From Cladopsammia gracilis (taxonomy: Eukaryota > Cnidaria > Anthozoa > Scleractinia > Dendrophylliidae): a stretch of DNA of 64,000 nt. The stretch spans positions 124,001-188,000 of the forward strand of contig JAJGOT010000506.1 in the NCBI GenBank assembly GCA_022457155.1, written 5' to 3'. Shown piece by piece: positions 1-12,400 of the stretch. Position numbers and translations under genes: made by a program. The notes under the pieces are model-generated. The model was not told the DNA's origin. It saw only the letters and a program-made list of their open reading frames with translations, and searched no databases. Positions within the stretch are counted from its first letter, which is position 1. Every line of letters starts with the position of its first letter.

Positions 1-369
1 TTGTACAACAACATTGCCTTGTGGCTAATAAGTTCTATGATTCATTTAAACAAAAGAAAAAAAATGATGAGAAGTCAATCTTTGTAGACGCTTTAAAGTG
101 AGGTGAAATTGATATGCAGCAGTTCCACAGGCTCGATAGTCATTTAAATCGATTATTTCCTACTTTCATTAGTTTTGCACTTCTGTATTTCCCACCGGTA
201 ACCTCATGTCCTGTCAGAGGCCTATTTTGAATTGGTCTAGAGACCAAAATAAGTTGCTTTCCATTTAAGTAGCCACATGCATTCCTCTGTCTATTTCTCT
301 TTTTTCATTTCCATCCTACAGAAGTAGCTACATGTAGTCCTTGACTACCTATTTTTTTCAGGGTTAGCA

Positions 370-766
370 TGACGCCTCGCAAATGCGACACTGCTTAATT
401 CTCCTTCATTTAGAAAGGAAAACTTTTGTCTTGCACAAACAGATCATCATGAAAGAGGTGTCTGCTTTGAGAGAGTTAGCTGTATTCACAGGAAAAAAAG
501 CTGTCAAACCAGATGCGAAAATAGAAAACAAATATAGCAATTTAAAAAAAAAAAGTTTTAAATGTTTCAACTTGTCCGCAAGTTATAGCAAAAACTGTCG
601 GTTTTGTTTTCAAATTCTTTTGTCGCACGTTCCGGCCTTCGCATTGTCTTACATACAACAACAACAACAACAACAACGATTTATTACAACAACAACAAAC
701 ACACTTCAATGTGAATATTTCTTACTGAATATATTGTTATTCATGAGTTTCGCCGTAGTGAATTAA
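370..766. other. Block conserved in all three units, with a CAA microsatellite
   Basis: Bases 373-600 are nearly identical at 33961-34190 and recognisable at 62486-62700. A CAA microsatellite at about 656-678 differs in length between units. A reading frame of 127 codons crosses it, but it resembles no known family and is cut short by a stop in the third copy. I read the block as conserved upstream or regulatory DNA rather than a protein gene. Bases 767-1310 hold nothing further that I can name. Confidence 0.4.
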
Positions 767-1310
767 TGAAATGGTTAAACTTTTATTATTCACCCATGCG
801 CAAATCATACCAAGACGATGTTTGAATTTTCTTAACAATCTTTTAGTTTGCTGCTCTGTCGAATCAACAACAAGTTTTATTTCAAATTAAAGTTTAAGTT
901 TACAAATGTTTTGTCCGCAATTAGCAAGGGCTATTCGATTTCAAATATCAGTATTAATTTTTAATTTTATGACAAGCTCTTCTCTTTTTTTCACCAGATC
1001 TCGAACACCACCTTTTTCAAATTTTCGATTACGGTTTTAAATATTAATGAAATTGATATAAAGAATAAAAACCAACTAATACATATAATAACGATGTTTC
1101 ATAGAAATCTTGACTTCAATTTATATTTTTACCGAGAACCTGTTGAATAGCTGGGGTGGAATAAATGAAGTATTCAGAGGTCGGCACTATTCAACACGTT
1201 GTTATAGTAAAAATTAACTCAAAACTAGTTATATTTCGACCTTGAATAAAAACTCGATCGTTGTTATTTGTTGTCGCATTTCAAAATGTTCCCTTATTAG
1301 AAATTGTTGT

Positions 1311-1538
1311 TACCATATACATGTATGATAAAAAACAGATTTCCACCGGTTTTCCGTGGTGTGGACTCTTATTTACCATGATTTACGTCATCACATGGTC
1401 AAAATTTGTTGCTGACTCACTCAGCTGCGCCTCGTGTGTCCACAACATTTTGACCATGTGATGACGTAAATCGTGGTAAATAAGAGTCCACGCCACGGAA
1501 AACCGGTGAAAATTTGCTAATTACCATATACATGTATG
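1311..1538. mobile_element. Foldback (MITE-like) element upstream of CALHM copy 1
   Basis: Two long inverted arms (about 1336-1404 and 1437-1520) flank a short centre. A 17-base direct repeat at 1311-1327 and 1522-1538 brackets the element and may be the target duplication, though it is itself partly palindromic. The same element is at 34892-35119, and a third, without this flank, at 54637-54822. It ends about 70 bases before the CALHM start codon, so it lies in the likely promoter or 5' UTR. The arms contain TTACGTCA (CRE-like) and TGACTCA (AP-1-like) words. Confidence 0.8.
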
Positions 1539-1606
1539 TCACAAAAATCTTGCTTTTACCCTTAGGTTAGTAATACAAGCCAGCGTGATCGATAAAGGAA
1601 ACAAGA

Positions 1607-3071
1607 ATGACTCAAACAGCAAAACTGGCGTTCTCTACCTTGATAGGAATACTGGGTTGGCATGGCGTGTTTCTGCTGTTTCTGATAGTTGTATTCAAGC
1701 TGTTCCTTTGGGAACAAGACGAGTTTACGTGTCCTTGCGATTGGTCGCGATCGGTGTCTTATGGCACCATCATGTTCCTATTTCCTTCTCTGACCTCCTA
1801 CATGATCGCATTTTTTGCTTATTTCCGGCAAGATAACGACAGCGCTCCATGGAAGGTCTTGAAGAAACTTTACGTGTTGAAATTCGCCTGCCATTACTAC
1901 GACGAGCGAACTGAGTGGAATTTTCACGCCGAACACTGCATTCACTGCAGGAAGGTCAAACGCGATTTGAGTTTAGTCAAGATCGCTGTGTCAGCAGTTT
2001 TCTCTTTCCTCTATCCTTTAGTTTGGCTTTCGCTGAGTTTTTTGCAAGCATATTACTACGTCTGCGCTGATGTTGGGCCGAATACTGATGTACTACAGAA
2101 TTACTGCGATGTGAAGATGCCAAAGCCAGACGACTATAGGAAGACGTATGGTTTGGCGGTTATTCGGTCAAAAGCCATCGGCAGTATTCTCTTTGTAAGC
2201 ACATTATTTTTTATTGGAGTATTTGTGATCCTTTACGGCGAAATACAAAGTTATTTATCGAAAAAGTACGATTGGAAACCAAGTGGAAATGGTGCTAATC
2301 TGCAGGTTCAGATTTCCATTCGGGCGGACCGTTCATCCGGGTGTGTTGGATCGGCAAGTTCCCATAGCAACAGAGACACGCCTGTCGCAAGTGTATTGGA
2401 AGCTGCTGAGACCGGACGACAGGTAAGTTTGTCTGGGTTCAGTTTTATTACTAGATTACTTGTACTGGCACTATCGGCCTGTACCCTGGGCACCAGAGGT
2501 ATTCTCGCGGCGAGCTTCGTGACTTGCCGAGACATAACCGACACCGGAAACCGCGCAAGAAAAACCTCTGGCACCCAGGGTAATCGGCCTGAAGATCGAT
2601 GATCAAAATTCTAGTCTCCGCCTTCGTGTTAAGACCGCAAGTTGCTGTAAAATTTTCTTGAGCTGTAACTCAACGGAGCGCTTAAAAAAATTGTGGTAGC
2701 GTAAATATCCGAGAAATGTCCATTGCCTTGTATGTTATACTCCTCAATCTTTTTTTCCGCAACTTGCGTGAAAAAGTTACTAACTTTGCCATGACATGAT
2801 TTCGAATTAATTCTCATTTCAGTTTCCTATGATACAACAGCCAGCTGCTGATGGAAACAAAGCAATACACATAAATTTGAGCAACACTTTTGCTGAAACT
2901 CTACAAGGATGCCTTCAAGACGGCGCATGGCAAGGGATTGATATCCGCTGTTCTCAACAGGAAGAGGGCAGGCAGGGATCTTATCAGCCGTTTCGCCCGC
3001 CATCACGCGCAAGAATACAACAGGAGCGTACAGGGGAACATAGTTATGAGTCGTTACCTTCAGTGATGTAA
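1607..3071 (+). CDS. CALHM-family large-pore channel, copy 1 (two exons)
   Basis: Exon 1 is 1607-2422 (272 codons) with donor GTAAGT at 2423. Exon 2 is 2823-3071 after a TTCTCATTTCAG acceptor. The junction is phase 0 and the product is 354 aa. Four hydrophobic segments lie at about residues 14-36, 51-73, 123-150 and 188-212. The family signature is Cys-Pro-Cys at 42-44, the same positions as the disulfide cysteines of human CALHM1, and further cysteines follow the second and third segments (111, 114, 153, 167). CALHM proteins form plasma-membrane pores passing ions and ATP; that function is inferred from family. The cytoplasmic tail ends SLPSVM. The gene converges on the receptor gene at 24114-5823. 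The first ATG after a clean upstream region was chosen, and unit 2 conserves it. Confidence 0.88.
2482..2582. mobile_element. 101-bp MITE in the CALHM copy 1 intron
   Basis: The termini are inverted (left TACCCTGGGCACCAGAGG, with its complement on the right). A perfect 9-base duplication ATCGGCCTG is at 2473-2481 and 2583-2591. Unit 2 has the single empty site at 36051-36059. A 9-base duplication fits Mutator-like elements. Confidence 0.85.
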
Positions 3072-4320
3072 GAAGGGTGCGAAACAAGCCACTGACTGAC
3101 CCAATTATGTAAGAATCACATTGAGTACACATAAATGACAAACGAAATGACTAGGCCCGCAATGCACTGTAGGGCGATTCGAACTCGTGATCTAAACCAA
3201 ACTTTTAAAAGAGGTTAAGACAAGTGTTGTATTTAATGTCTTTTCTTCAATTAAGTCTGGTTATTTGTTTGAGTTTTGTTTGTTGAAAAGTATCTGTCGG
3301 TAATCTGTCGGTCGACTGTCAGTAGACTCGGTTAAGTGTCGGCCGACAGATTTTTGGGTGAGCTGTTAGTCAATTTTACCAACTGATCCACGTTCATAGT
3401 CTATTAAGATTTGTTTATTTACATATATAAAATTTATTCTATAACTGAATAAAAATTACTGTCTATGCTAATAAACAGTCGTTATGTGATTACTTAAAAT
3501 GTTTTTATCCACTACAAATTCTTTTTTTTTGGTTAGATAATAATTGTGTTCAGGCATATGGAAAGGTTATCTGTACATCTATTAAAAAAACTACCACTGT
3601 TGTATCTATAAATTCTATAAAAAGCATGTCTTTCTTTACGTTTAACGCGAAGTACGAAGTTTAATAGGTAAAATATTGTTTGTGTATTGGATCACACTTA
3701 TAACGTCATAACAATACATCTATATGTACACAAGTAATCTTCAATGTATGCCGGCATACAATCGTTCTGTAAATCCTCTTAGCAGTACATGAATTCTCGA
3801 AAGAAATATTTTTATCGTTTCTAAACGTCTGCTCTGCAACGAACACTTTCAAATTAACTTTACACAATCACGAGGGTAAAATAACCATGAATTTCACGCC
3901 CAATGTGATATGAATACACCGTTCACAAAAAGAACGTCTATACCTCAGCCTCAGCCTCAGCGTTAGTAGATCTAAAAAGCTTAAATTTTAAGCATACATC
4001 CTAAACCATGTTATAGATAGTGTTGCTCGCGCGCTCTGATGAATAATTAATAATTCTTCGATGAATAATTGTTAATTAATTGCCGACTTAACAAAAACTG
4101 TTCATTTCTTTGAAAACGAAATCTTTATCTATTTTTCCCTGTTCTCGAAGGAGGCTCTCAGAGTGGTCTGCATCATTTCCGTATGACAAATATGACTCAA
4201 TATGATCAATTCTATATATCAGCAGATATCAGTTAACACAATCGTATCAATAACAAAATTCTCGATTGTGATTGGTCATCCACGCGCCCAGTTCTTACGT
4301 AATTGGCGCGCGGTCACGTG

Positions 4321-4382
4321 GGTGTCCAATTACAGCTATCCAATTACAACTTTTTGTAATTGGATAGCTGTATTTGGACACC
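4321..4382. repeat. Hairpin of about 29-base arms
   Basis: The arm starting GGTGTCCAATTACAGC is mirrored by its complement after a four-base loop. In unit 2 (37446-37465) only one end remains, as if the hairpin had collapsed or been lost. Confidence 0.7.
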
Positions 4383-4812
4383 TACATTGCGCGCGTCAAT
4401 CAGGTGTACTTAAATGTTTTTTTTTTCTCGCTGTTACTTCCAGCTTTCAAACTGATAGAAAATAACCTTGATGTTTTGAGTACAAAAAACTCCACATAGA
4501 CTTTTAATCTCGAATTTTGTTATTGATTCGATTAATTAGTAATTGAACTTCGTGTCGTACAATTCAGGGGTAATCGTGCTCGTAATTTCAAATCGTCCTC
4601 GCGCTACGCGCTCGGCCGATTTGAAACAACTCGCCCGATTACTTCCTGAATTGTACTCCTCAGTCCAATTACTATTACTAACCGATCTTTGCTGACTGAT
4701 ATTCAGCCTTTTCAGCTATAAACCTCGATTACCTAGTTTCTCAGATGACAGTAAACATATTAATAAAGCCCTCTTCTGACCTTCCTTTCCTGTTTAGTTA
4801 ATGCCTCTTTTA

Positions 4813-5094
4813 GAGCAGTTTTCAATTGAGTGTCGAAAGTAATTACACAATTGCTTTGGTTTTGCATTGCTACGCTTTGTGATTGGCTAAAAACTCTCGC
4901 GCCACTTTCTCGACCAATCAGAAGTAAAATCAAAACCAATCGTGACTTGCTCGCACGCGTTTTCCCGCGCTTGGCGCCGCCGACATGTAATTGCTTCGAG
5001 CTCTGATTGGTTCATTGGATTGTTCACGACTGTTGTGATTGGTCAGAGTGATTACTTTGGTTTTGGTTTTACCACACTCAATTGAAAACTGCTC
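4813..5094. mobile_element. TA-flanked MITE, unit 1 only
   Basis: Terminal inverted repeats begin GAGCAGTTTTCAATTGAG and are mirrored at the right end. The flanks are TA (4811-4812 and 5095-5096). Unit 2 shows the uninterrupted site CTCTTTTATTCCCC near 37930-37943. A TA duplication is typical of Tc1/mariner-type elements. Confidence 0.85.
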
Positions 5095-5579
5095 TATTCC
5101 CCCAGTTTTAATAATAAACAATAACTGAACCCATCCAGTCATCTACAGCGAACTCTGTCTAAGCTGTACACCTTCGGGACCAGCTATTGATGTCCACCTT
5201 CTAGAGAGTTTAGTAACAGACAAACAAGTCAGTAAAATTCGGCCAGAACCAGCCAATAACTGTTGGTGTCCGTCTTACAGAGCTGTCCGTCTTAAGAGAG
5301 TTTACTGTATAAGGTTGAACATAGACACAGCGGTGAATCCAGTACAGTTCAAAGGGCCTCCGCCAGTCAATCTTCAGCTTGAAACGTTCTTCTGCCTCAG
5401 GGAACTAGTACCTAGTAACCATGGCTACGCACGGCTGGATGTTTCTGCAGTACTTTCTTGTATGGGAGCCAGACAGCTGCGTCCAACACCTTAAAGACCA
5501 AAATCAGAAAAAAAAAAAATACTTCAGTATATCGCTTATCTCCGGAAATTGACAAATTTGAACACTAACATACTATCTA

Positions 5580-5690
5580 CAAGGCTAAAAGTTAAAAGAA
5601 AAAATGAACATTTTCGACTAACTAAGATGAAGATGATTTACTTAGTCGAAAACGTTCGTTTTTTTCTCAGTTTTAACTTTTAGCCTTGTA
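5580..5690. repeat. Inverted repeat just beyond the receptor 3' end
   Basis: ACAAGGCTAAAAGTTAAAA and a later TTTTCGACTAA are mirrored downstream, giving a long imperfect stem-loop. The same structure is kept at about 38430-38545 in unit 2. It lies between the two convergent 3' ends. Confidence 0.65.
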
Positions 5691-5754
5691 AAAAGTACTT
5701 TTAAAAATATTAAGCGAATATTATAGACATGAACACTAATGTTTAGCGCGCTTT

Positions 5755-5760
5755 TATTAT
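5755..5760 (-). promoter_or_regulatory. Candidate poly(A) signal, receptor copy 1
   Basis: AATAAA on the minus strand about 63 bases beyond the receptor stop codon. It is conserved at 38606-38611 in unit 2. Confidence 0.5.
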
Positions 5761-5822
5761 ATGGCGAACTTTCCTCTGTGGCGAACTAGTCCATGGTGAA
5801 CAGGGACATTCTGATTAGTTCA

Positions 5823-6439
5823 CTAAGCGGTCCGAATTTTGCAATACCGTCCGCTAAGGTATGATGGACCGTTCAGGAACTCATTTTCCCGGATTCCTTT
5901 ATAAAATATTTTCCCTTCTGTCTGATGGACAATTTCGGTTAATCTTTTCGCAAAGTGGCCTAAAAAGTACTCGACCAATGTTTCCCCAATACGGACCTCA
6001 CAAAATCTATATATCGAGAAAACTAAATTCAGACTTGTGCCAGTGTCAGAGTGAGTAATTCTATATTCAGAGTTACACTGACTTGATATACCTTCTTTCG
6101 ACAAAGTTTCCAACGCCTCTAAACAACCCGCAAGACGCAGAGCTTTACACAGTGTTCTGGTTGTCGGTTTCTGGGAACCATTTCTGATCCATTCTAACAG
6201 ACCTTGATAGCACTTTTCGCTGACTTTACAATTTTTACAATCCTCATCCAAATTTTCTAAAGCCTTTTCTTTTAAGCCCAGATGTCGCAAAACGGGTTTC
6301 CATTGAGCTCCGATGTCGTTACATATGCGACGACAGTGATCTTCTGTAACCATCTCGTCGTCTCGTCCGAGTTCTTCTTCAACTTCAGCTGCTTTAGTCA
6401 GGGGCGTAGCGACCTGTACGCACGTACGCACGTGCGTAC
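5823..6439 (-). CDS. Receptor copy 1, exon 12: death domain and tail
   Basis: The death domain runs from about DEMVTEDH to ALETLSKEG, with the conserved Trp of helix 2 (AQWKPVLRHLGL) and LLEWIRNG later. A tail of about 90 residues follows to the stop at 5823. The acceptor proposed here (6441-6440) lies inside the transposon at 6399-6560. The older acceptor at 6574-6573 would run into a stop within eight codons. Confidence 0.75.
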
Positions 6440-9400
6440 CTGAAAAAGTGAAAAAAAGAAAAAGAAAGATTGGGGACTTGAGGGTGGGGGGAGGAGGTAG
6501 GGGGAGTGTTTGAAAACAGTGATTGTGCGTACCTCTGAAAAATTCCTGGCTACGCCCCTGTAACAATAGTGGCTGAGGATTCTAAAGAACATTTATTGAA
6601 ACCAACGATCGATTACTACTGAGTGTTAAAAAGGGACTACGTCACCATCTTTAGTGTTGTAAATTTTAAAGTGCCCCTGTGATCAAATTTTTGACTTTCA
6701 TTTTTTTTACATTTTCGTGTATAATTAGACTTTCTTATTCATCTTGCCAAATTTCAATTCATTACGAACATCAGAAGTCATTTTATTTTAACATTTATTT
6801 CCGAGAATTTACGGCCGCCATTAATCAACCATGTTCCAAGGCTTGGTTGCGAATGGGAGAAAGTGACGTCAAAGACTTAAACATATCTCACGTGTTGAAA
6901 GTCTAATTGTACACGAAAATGTAAAAAAATGAAAATAAAAAATTCGATCACTGGGGCACTTTAAAAAGCCCAAACGACATATTTATATTAGTGGGAACCC
7001 ATGCCACAAATAATTGTCCACTTCTGTTCAAAATTATTCTGTCAGTGCTCTAAGAGTAAAAATAAGTGTCTTGGACTGCAGATGGCCAGGATTGAAATGG
7101 ATTGCAGTTTGAAAGAAATGCAAGTTTATCGCTTGTGTCTTGTAAAACTTCTTAAAACTCGCATCATGGTTTATCCTCTCTTCGAAAATTCACTTAGTGT
7201 TTTATAAGCATTTCGTACACGAAAAGGTACTTAGTTTTAAGATCTTTTAAATTACTGCAGTTACCTTGGTAGTGGGGAAGATCAGTTGAGTTTGACCTTT
7301 GTCGCCATTTTATATATTTAATTGGGCCACACTCACTAAAGACGTTTTAGCTACCCCACAAGTAGCGATAAAAAAGGTTTCAGTAAATCGAAAGTAATGA
7401 GTACGAGAGTGGTCACTTTTGAAAGTTTATACGACATAAAATAATAGAAAATTAAATTTAGCTTGTTAACGTGAATATGTAGTATATTATGGGGCTAGTA
7501 GGGCTGCAAAACTTACCTTGGGTGGCTCCATTGGCCTGGTGTTCTGGTTCACTCGAGGTACTTTGTACGGAAAATCGACGGATGGTCTACAGTTTGAAAT
7601 GGACAGAATTAATAAGCAGCAATTTGTCTTTGAGGAGTGAAGACGCTATTTGTTAGTATCTATCCTATTCGCGCTAATGGGATATACGACGCAATTTCAT
7701 ATTAAAAACAGGAAAACGACTGTCGAAAACAGTGTAAAATTAGAGTTATCGCATCTAGTAGCCCATTACACTGTGTCCAGCCAATAAATGCAAAAAATGC
7801 AACGAAACAATCAAACCACCATGGAACCAAAACGTGCACTAACTGGAGGGATGGGCGGAACGCTCTCGTTCTCCCGTTGGTTTTTTCTTTGCCTCTGGTT
7901 CGTTGAAATATAAAATAGCAAATATAATGTGTTTTGATTGGTTAAACCCTATTACTTCCCCAAGTAAAATGCAAATTACTGTTCTCAACGAAGCGCCTTT
8001 TCTTAAATAGGCGCCTCCATTCTGCTTAAAATGCAGTCAGAAACCATCAAAAGTAAGATAGTTTATTTCCAATTACAATATATCCTCCAAAACGGCTGGT
8101 TTATCGCTGATGAAATAGCAAAATTAAACGCGCGTCCTGGGCGCTTGCTCGAGGAAATACGACAAGCCACAGTAAACAAAATTGTTAAATAAGCATAAAT
8201 GACCGTAATGATTTGAATTAGGCCCTCCTTCCAATAAGCGCCTCGTTTCTGATGAGTACCCCTCCACACAAAAAAAGAAGGTAGCACGGAATACCCAAAC
8301 CCGAAAATCCTTACAACACACTCTATTACCATACTTTATGAGTAGAATTGCAAACAAAAACAGGTAATATTATCCAGAATAACGAAAAAGCTAACCAAGC
8401 TGAGTAACAACCGTTTCCTTTTCGTTGAAAACCGAATATTCAGAAAGATAGATAAACCTACAGAACTCAAAACCCGAAGACCCGATCTTAAAATGATCTA
8501 AATCGCAAAACTCAAAGTCCCCCTCAACAAGGAATGAATATATGATTGTCTTGTCATGTGACTGTACCTGTCTGACGAGAGGAAATCCGCCTGGGTTGAC
8601 ATAAAAGAAGTGCTCCGGGTGGTCTTCCTGTTGGAATTTCAAAATGCACGAGAAGTCGTTTACACTGACTTGGCTCGTTGTAGTTGGCTTCACTGCAAAA
8701 CTGCAGAAGTCATAGGAGCGGTAGCCATTCTTGTAGGCCATCTCGTAGATGTAAGTCTGGACGTGATAAAGAATGGTGAAACTCGTCAGTTGTTAGTTAT
8801 TATACGTTAAGATAAAACATCGAGTTGCCACTACCGTAAGTAGCCTCTTCTGCAAGCCGCTTCTGGAAAGGGGGCAACTCGGTCCATTTTTGGGGTGATG
8901 GCGTGCCGTTGGGACTATGAAACCCTCACCGTACAACAGAACATGTTTAGCTGCATTTTGCAAACCTTTATAAGACAGTAGGCACCAAAATTGCCTACCC
9001 GGCCTATCCAAGACTCGCTATTTCCACTGAAACTGTATCTTCATACCACTGATCAGTTTTCCGTTAATTGATACCCTGTTCCATTTTCTTATTTCTATAC
9101 CCTATCCCTGAATAAACCGTTTGAAAACCATATCCTTCACAGCGGCACATGCACATACCCATAAAGCTTAGGCAATAGAAGGTAAGAACATCAATATACT
9201 GGCGTGAATTGCATGAAGACTATTTATTGACCTTGGAAGGAAACGGGTAAAGGATTCTACCTTCTATTACATCATACACTTAGTTATATCAGTCGGAAGG
9301 GGCACATATTAGAGAGTGTGCGCTGAATCGAGGGCATGTGGTCTTACTCCTTCTCCAAGATGCGGGTTACTAAACAACCATAGATTCAGTTTTCATCCCT

Positions 9401-12400
9401 TCCCAGAACCATAGGGGTTTGCTGGTAATGTGAAGTAATTTTTAGTGTTTTATCTAAGGACACAACACGAAGTTGCAGAATGTGTTTTTACCTGTGATGC
9501 GGGGGTTTGGTCCAGCGCCCAGCCGTTTGTTTTAAGGTCTTCTGGGTTGAGCGACACAGTGATGTCTTTGCTGTCATTGAACATCTTAAAAGGTTTCTCT
9601 ATCGCTTGTTTTGAATCAGGAAATTGCTCTCTTTCTTTTCGTTCCATTCTCTGAATAAAGACAAAATCAATGTGGTCGGAGCATTACGAATAAAATAACC
9701 CCCCCCCCCCCCCCCCACAGTATTGGAATCCTGCAGTTCTCTCTTCTTCTTGAGAGCGGCAAAAAAAAAGTTTCACAGAAGATGATGATGTTTCATCGAT
9801 TTCCACCGTATAATGGAAGAGTACGAGTACGACTTTTGAATTTAAAGCCAGTCACGTTCCCAGAGTTGGGGATATCTTGAATAGGACTACATGTAATGTT
9901 TTTTTAACTCTCTATAATTGATCTGGACTGGAGAGCATTTGTACTGGTATTACTAAGTACCTAGTTTCTGGGCTTAAAATTCTTAGTCGTAATTCAGACT
10001 CATTCCTTTATCTTTTACTTAAAGAGTCAAATTTGGAGGCATGTAATATGGTCCTAACTTTTAAGTCAATTATGGAGAGACACGTAGTGTAGTTCTAACT
10101 TTTGAGTCTGTGTTTGCAACCATACAGTGTGACCATTCATATGAATGCTATTGAACAGTCTTTTTTTGTGGAACTGGAAATTAAAATGAAATTTGAGAAT
10201 TTTTTTTAGTAAAACGTCTGAACTGCTTCACAAAATCGAATATCGCAGAATAAATTCAGATACACACAATCAGTCGTTAAGACGAATTTTTCAGTTACCC
10301 TTTTAGAATCCTCGTTGTCGCTGTAGATGTAAAACCGAAGGTACAGGAGGTCTCTTTGTGGATTTGGTCTGCTAACGAAAACCGTCGCTCTTTTCCTCTT
10401 GGGGCCGCCACAAGTGAACACGCTCCAGAAAGAAAAGGTCTTCGTTCTGATGTGGATGGTACCTTTTTTAATCGTGAACCAGGCCTTGGATTGACAGGTT
10501 TTCTCTGATGCTGAAGGAACCTTCTCCCAGTTCATTGAGCCTTTAAAAACATATCAATAAAGGTCAGAGTATAGAGGTTAGTTTCTAAGAAACTGTGGTG
10601 CTGCCTCGGCCGGGGAGTGAAACATAAAAATTTAGTTTCATCAACCAACGATTTTCATTTAACTAACTTGTTCTTGTTTTTTCACGTTACCATGTTTCTA
10701 CCAATAGTTAGCTCCACCGTTAGGTATATAAACCACAAACAACCCAGAATTCCTTGATTCGCTCTGACGAAGGGCGCTCTAAACGTCGGCTTTTTTAATA
10801 TTTTACGGTGGCCAATTTATTTATATCGACTCAGTTGATGGAACCAAACTTGATAAAAAACAGCGTGGTAAAAGTCAAAGGAATATAAATAATTAAAACG
10901 ATCGGGAAAAAAGCAATCTCTCCCTTCTGGATAGCAGACTATGTTTCAGCCTGACCAACCAGTTGATACCCATTTCTGTATACTTCTGCAGGGCCAAGCG
11001 CAGCTGAGTGTTCACAATTCCATGTAGGATTAAAAGTCAACCCAAATTTAGATATTTTTCTGTAGGAGCGTTTATCCTACCGATGTTAAGGCACGGTTTA
11101 AAATGCGGAACAACAAAAATGTTTAAAATTGGAAACTTGTAAACTGAATTTAAATTTGACGCTAGTCCTCGTTTAGCTTAAACTTGCGTTGTCCGAGGCT
11201 GTGATTGAAACTTCGCCAGGTGCTCTTTAAATCATGTGCGTCTACCATTAAAAGTCAGTCTCCTTTGACTGATGTAGTGCAGCCTTTACTAAGCATTTTA
11301 TGTGAGCTGAGTGTGTTGCTCCGAGGGATTTTTCCTTAATGTTTTTTTCTTTTCTCCTTCATTCCAGATTTGCTATTCTCGAACGTGTTTCGAGTGTAAA
11401 CCTAACAGCCTAACTTATTTTTTTATAGTTTGTTTCAGTCGTGAAAAAGTAAATCAACACACCTTCGTCGAAATACTTTTCACATCTGTACACGCTTATG
11501 GAAGTCTTCTTAACCTCGTCCACATACAGGCAATGAGGAAGAACAATCTTCACTGGCTTTAACAGGTTTATGTCCTCCGGGCCGCACTGAATCACGGGAG
11601 AAATAAGCGAGCGTTCGGGTGTTTCCGGGATATCCCGCAACAGCGAAGTGTCATCATAAACTACACCGAAAAAGAAAAGCTGGGACACTCCTTCAGGTAC
11701 TGCTCCGCTTTCCACATTGATTCTGACGTTGGAGCCTGGAGCACTTAACTTTCCACCACTGCTGTCAATTTCGGCTGCTGCTTGTGTGACAAATGTGGGG
11801 TACGCTCTAAGGATAGATGGTTTAATTTAGATTTGTGTTTTAACACAGTGACTACAACTTGCACAAGAAACTGGAAATGAGTACGGGAGAGTGGGAGTTC
11901 TAGGGAGCGAAATGGGGCGGGAATTCTAAGAGGAAAAAACACATTTATTAGACGACACGAGGTAAGAGAGCTAGAGGAAAATTGCACATTATTGCATATT
12001 ATCTTGCAAAAGCACGGGCAACATCGGGGGTGGCGAATGGTACCTTCAAAATCGTGGGTCTCGGAAAATTTTGGTCCGGTCTCGAAATCTCGGTAGTTTT
12101 TGTTTCAGTCTCAAAGTCTCGTTTGGCTGGTGCTTTTTCCGTCTCGGAGTCTCGGATTTTTTTCCTCAAGGTCTCGGAGTCTCGGATACTTTTGTCAAGC
12201 ATTCTCATTCTTCGTCCTTGTTTGTTGTTTGATAGGTGATTTGGATATTTTTAGCACTGAGTCTCGGGCTCGGATTTTATAACGTAGCTGCGGTCGCGGT
12301 CTCGGATTTTGAAACAAGGGTCTCGGCGTCTCGGCGAGTCTCGGATTTACCATTCACCACCCCTAACATCATAAGAGGACATGTTTTAGGTGCTTTTCTG

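Larger units (their letters stand above)
3072..5754. other. Intergenic region between the convergent genes, unit 1
   Basis: No gene seen. It holds a short hairpin (4321-4382), a TA-flanked MITE (4813-5094), a CTCAGC microrepeat near 3948-3962 and the inverted repeat at 5580-5690. AATAAA near 3446 could end the CALHM transcript. Unit 2 has a shorter counterpart at 36452-38600 lacking the hairpin arm and the MITE. Confidence 0.6.

Noticed and set aside
383..766. 127-codon frame with a glutamine run
   Set aside because: The glutamines come from a CAA microsatellite, the third unit has an early stop, and no family resemblance is visible.
2308..2574. Minus-strand frame over the CALHM 3' end
   Set aside because: It is antisense to CALHM exon 1 and the intronic MITE, without support of its own.
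5823..6566. Death-domain exon starting at 6566 as a free-standing gene
   Set aside because: The upstream part is transposon sequence, and the exon joins in phase to exon 11; copy 2 shows the ordinary spliced form.
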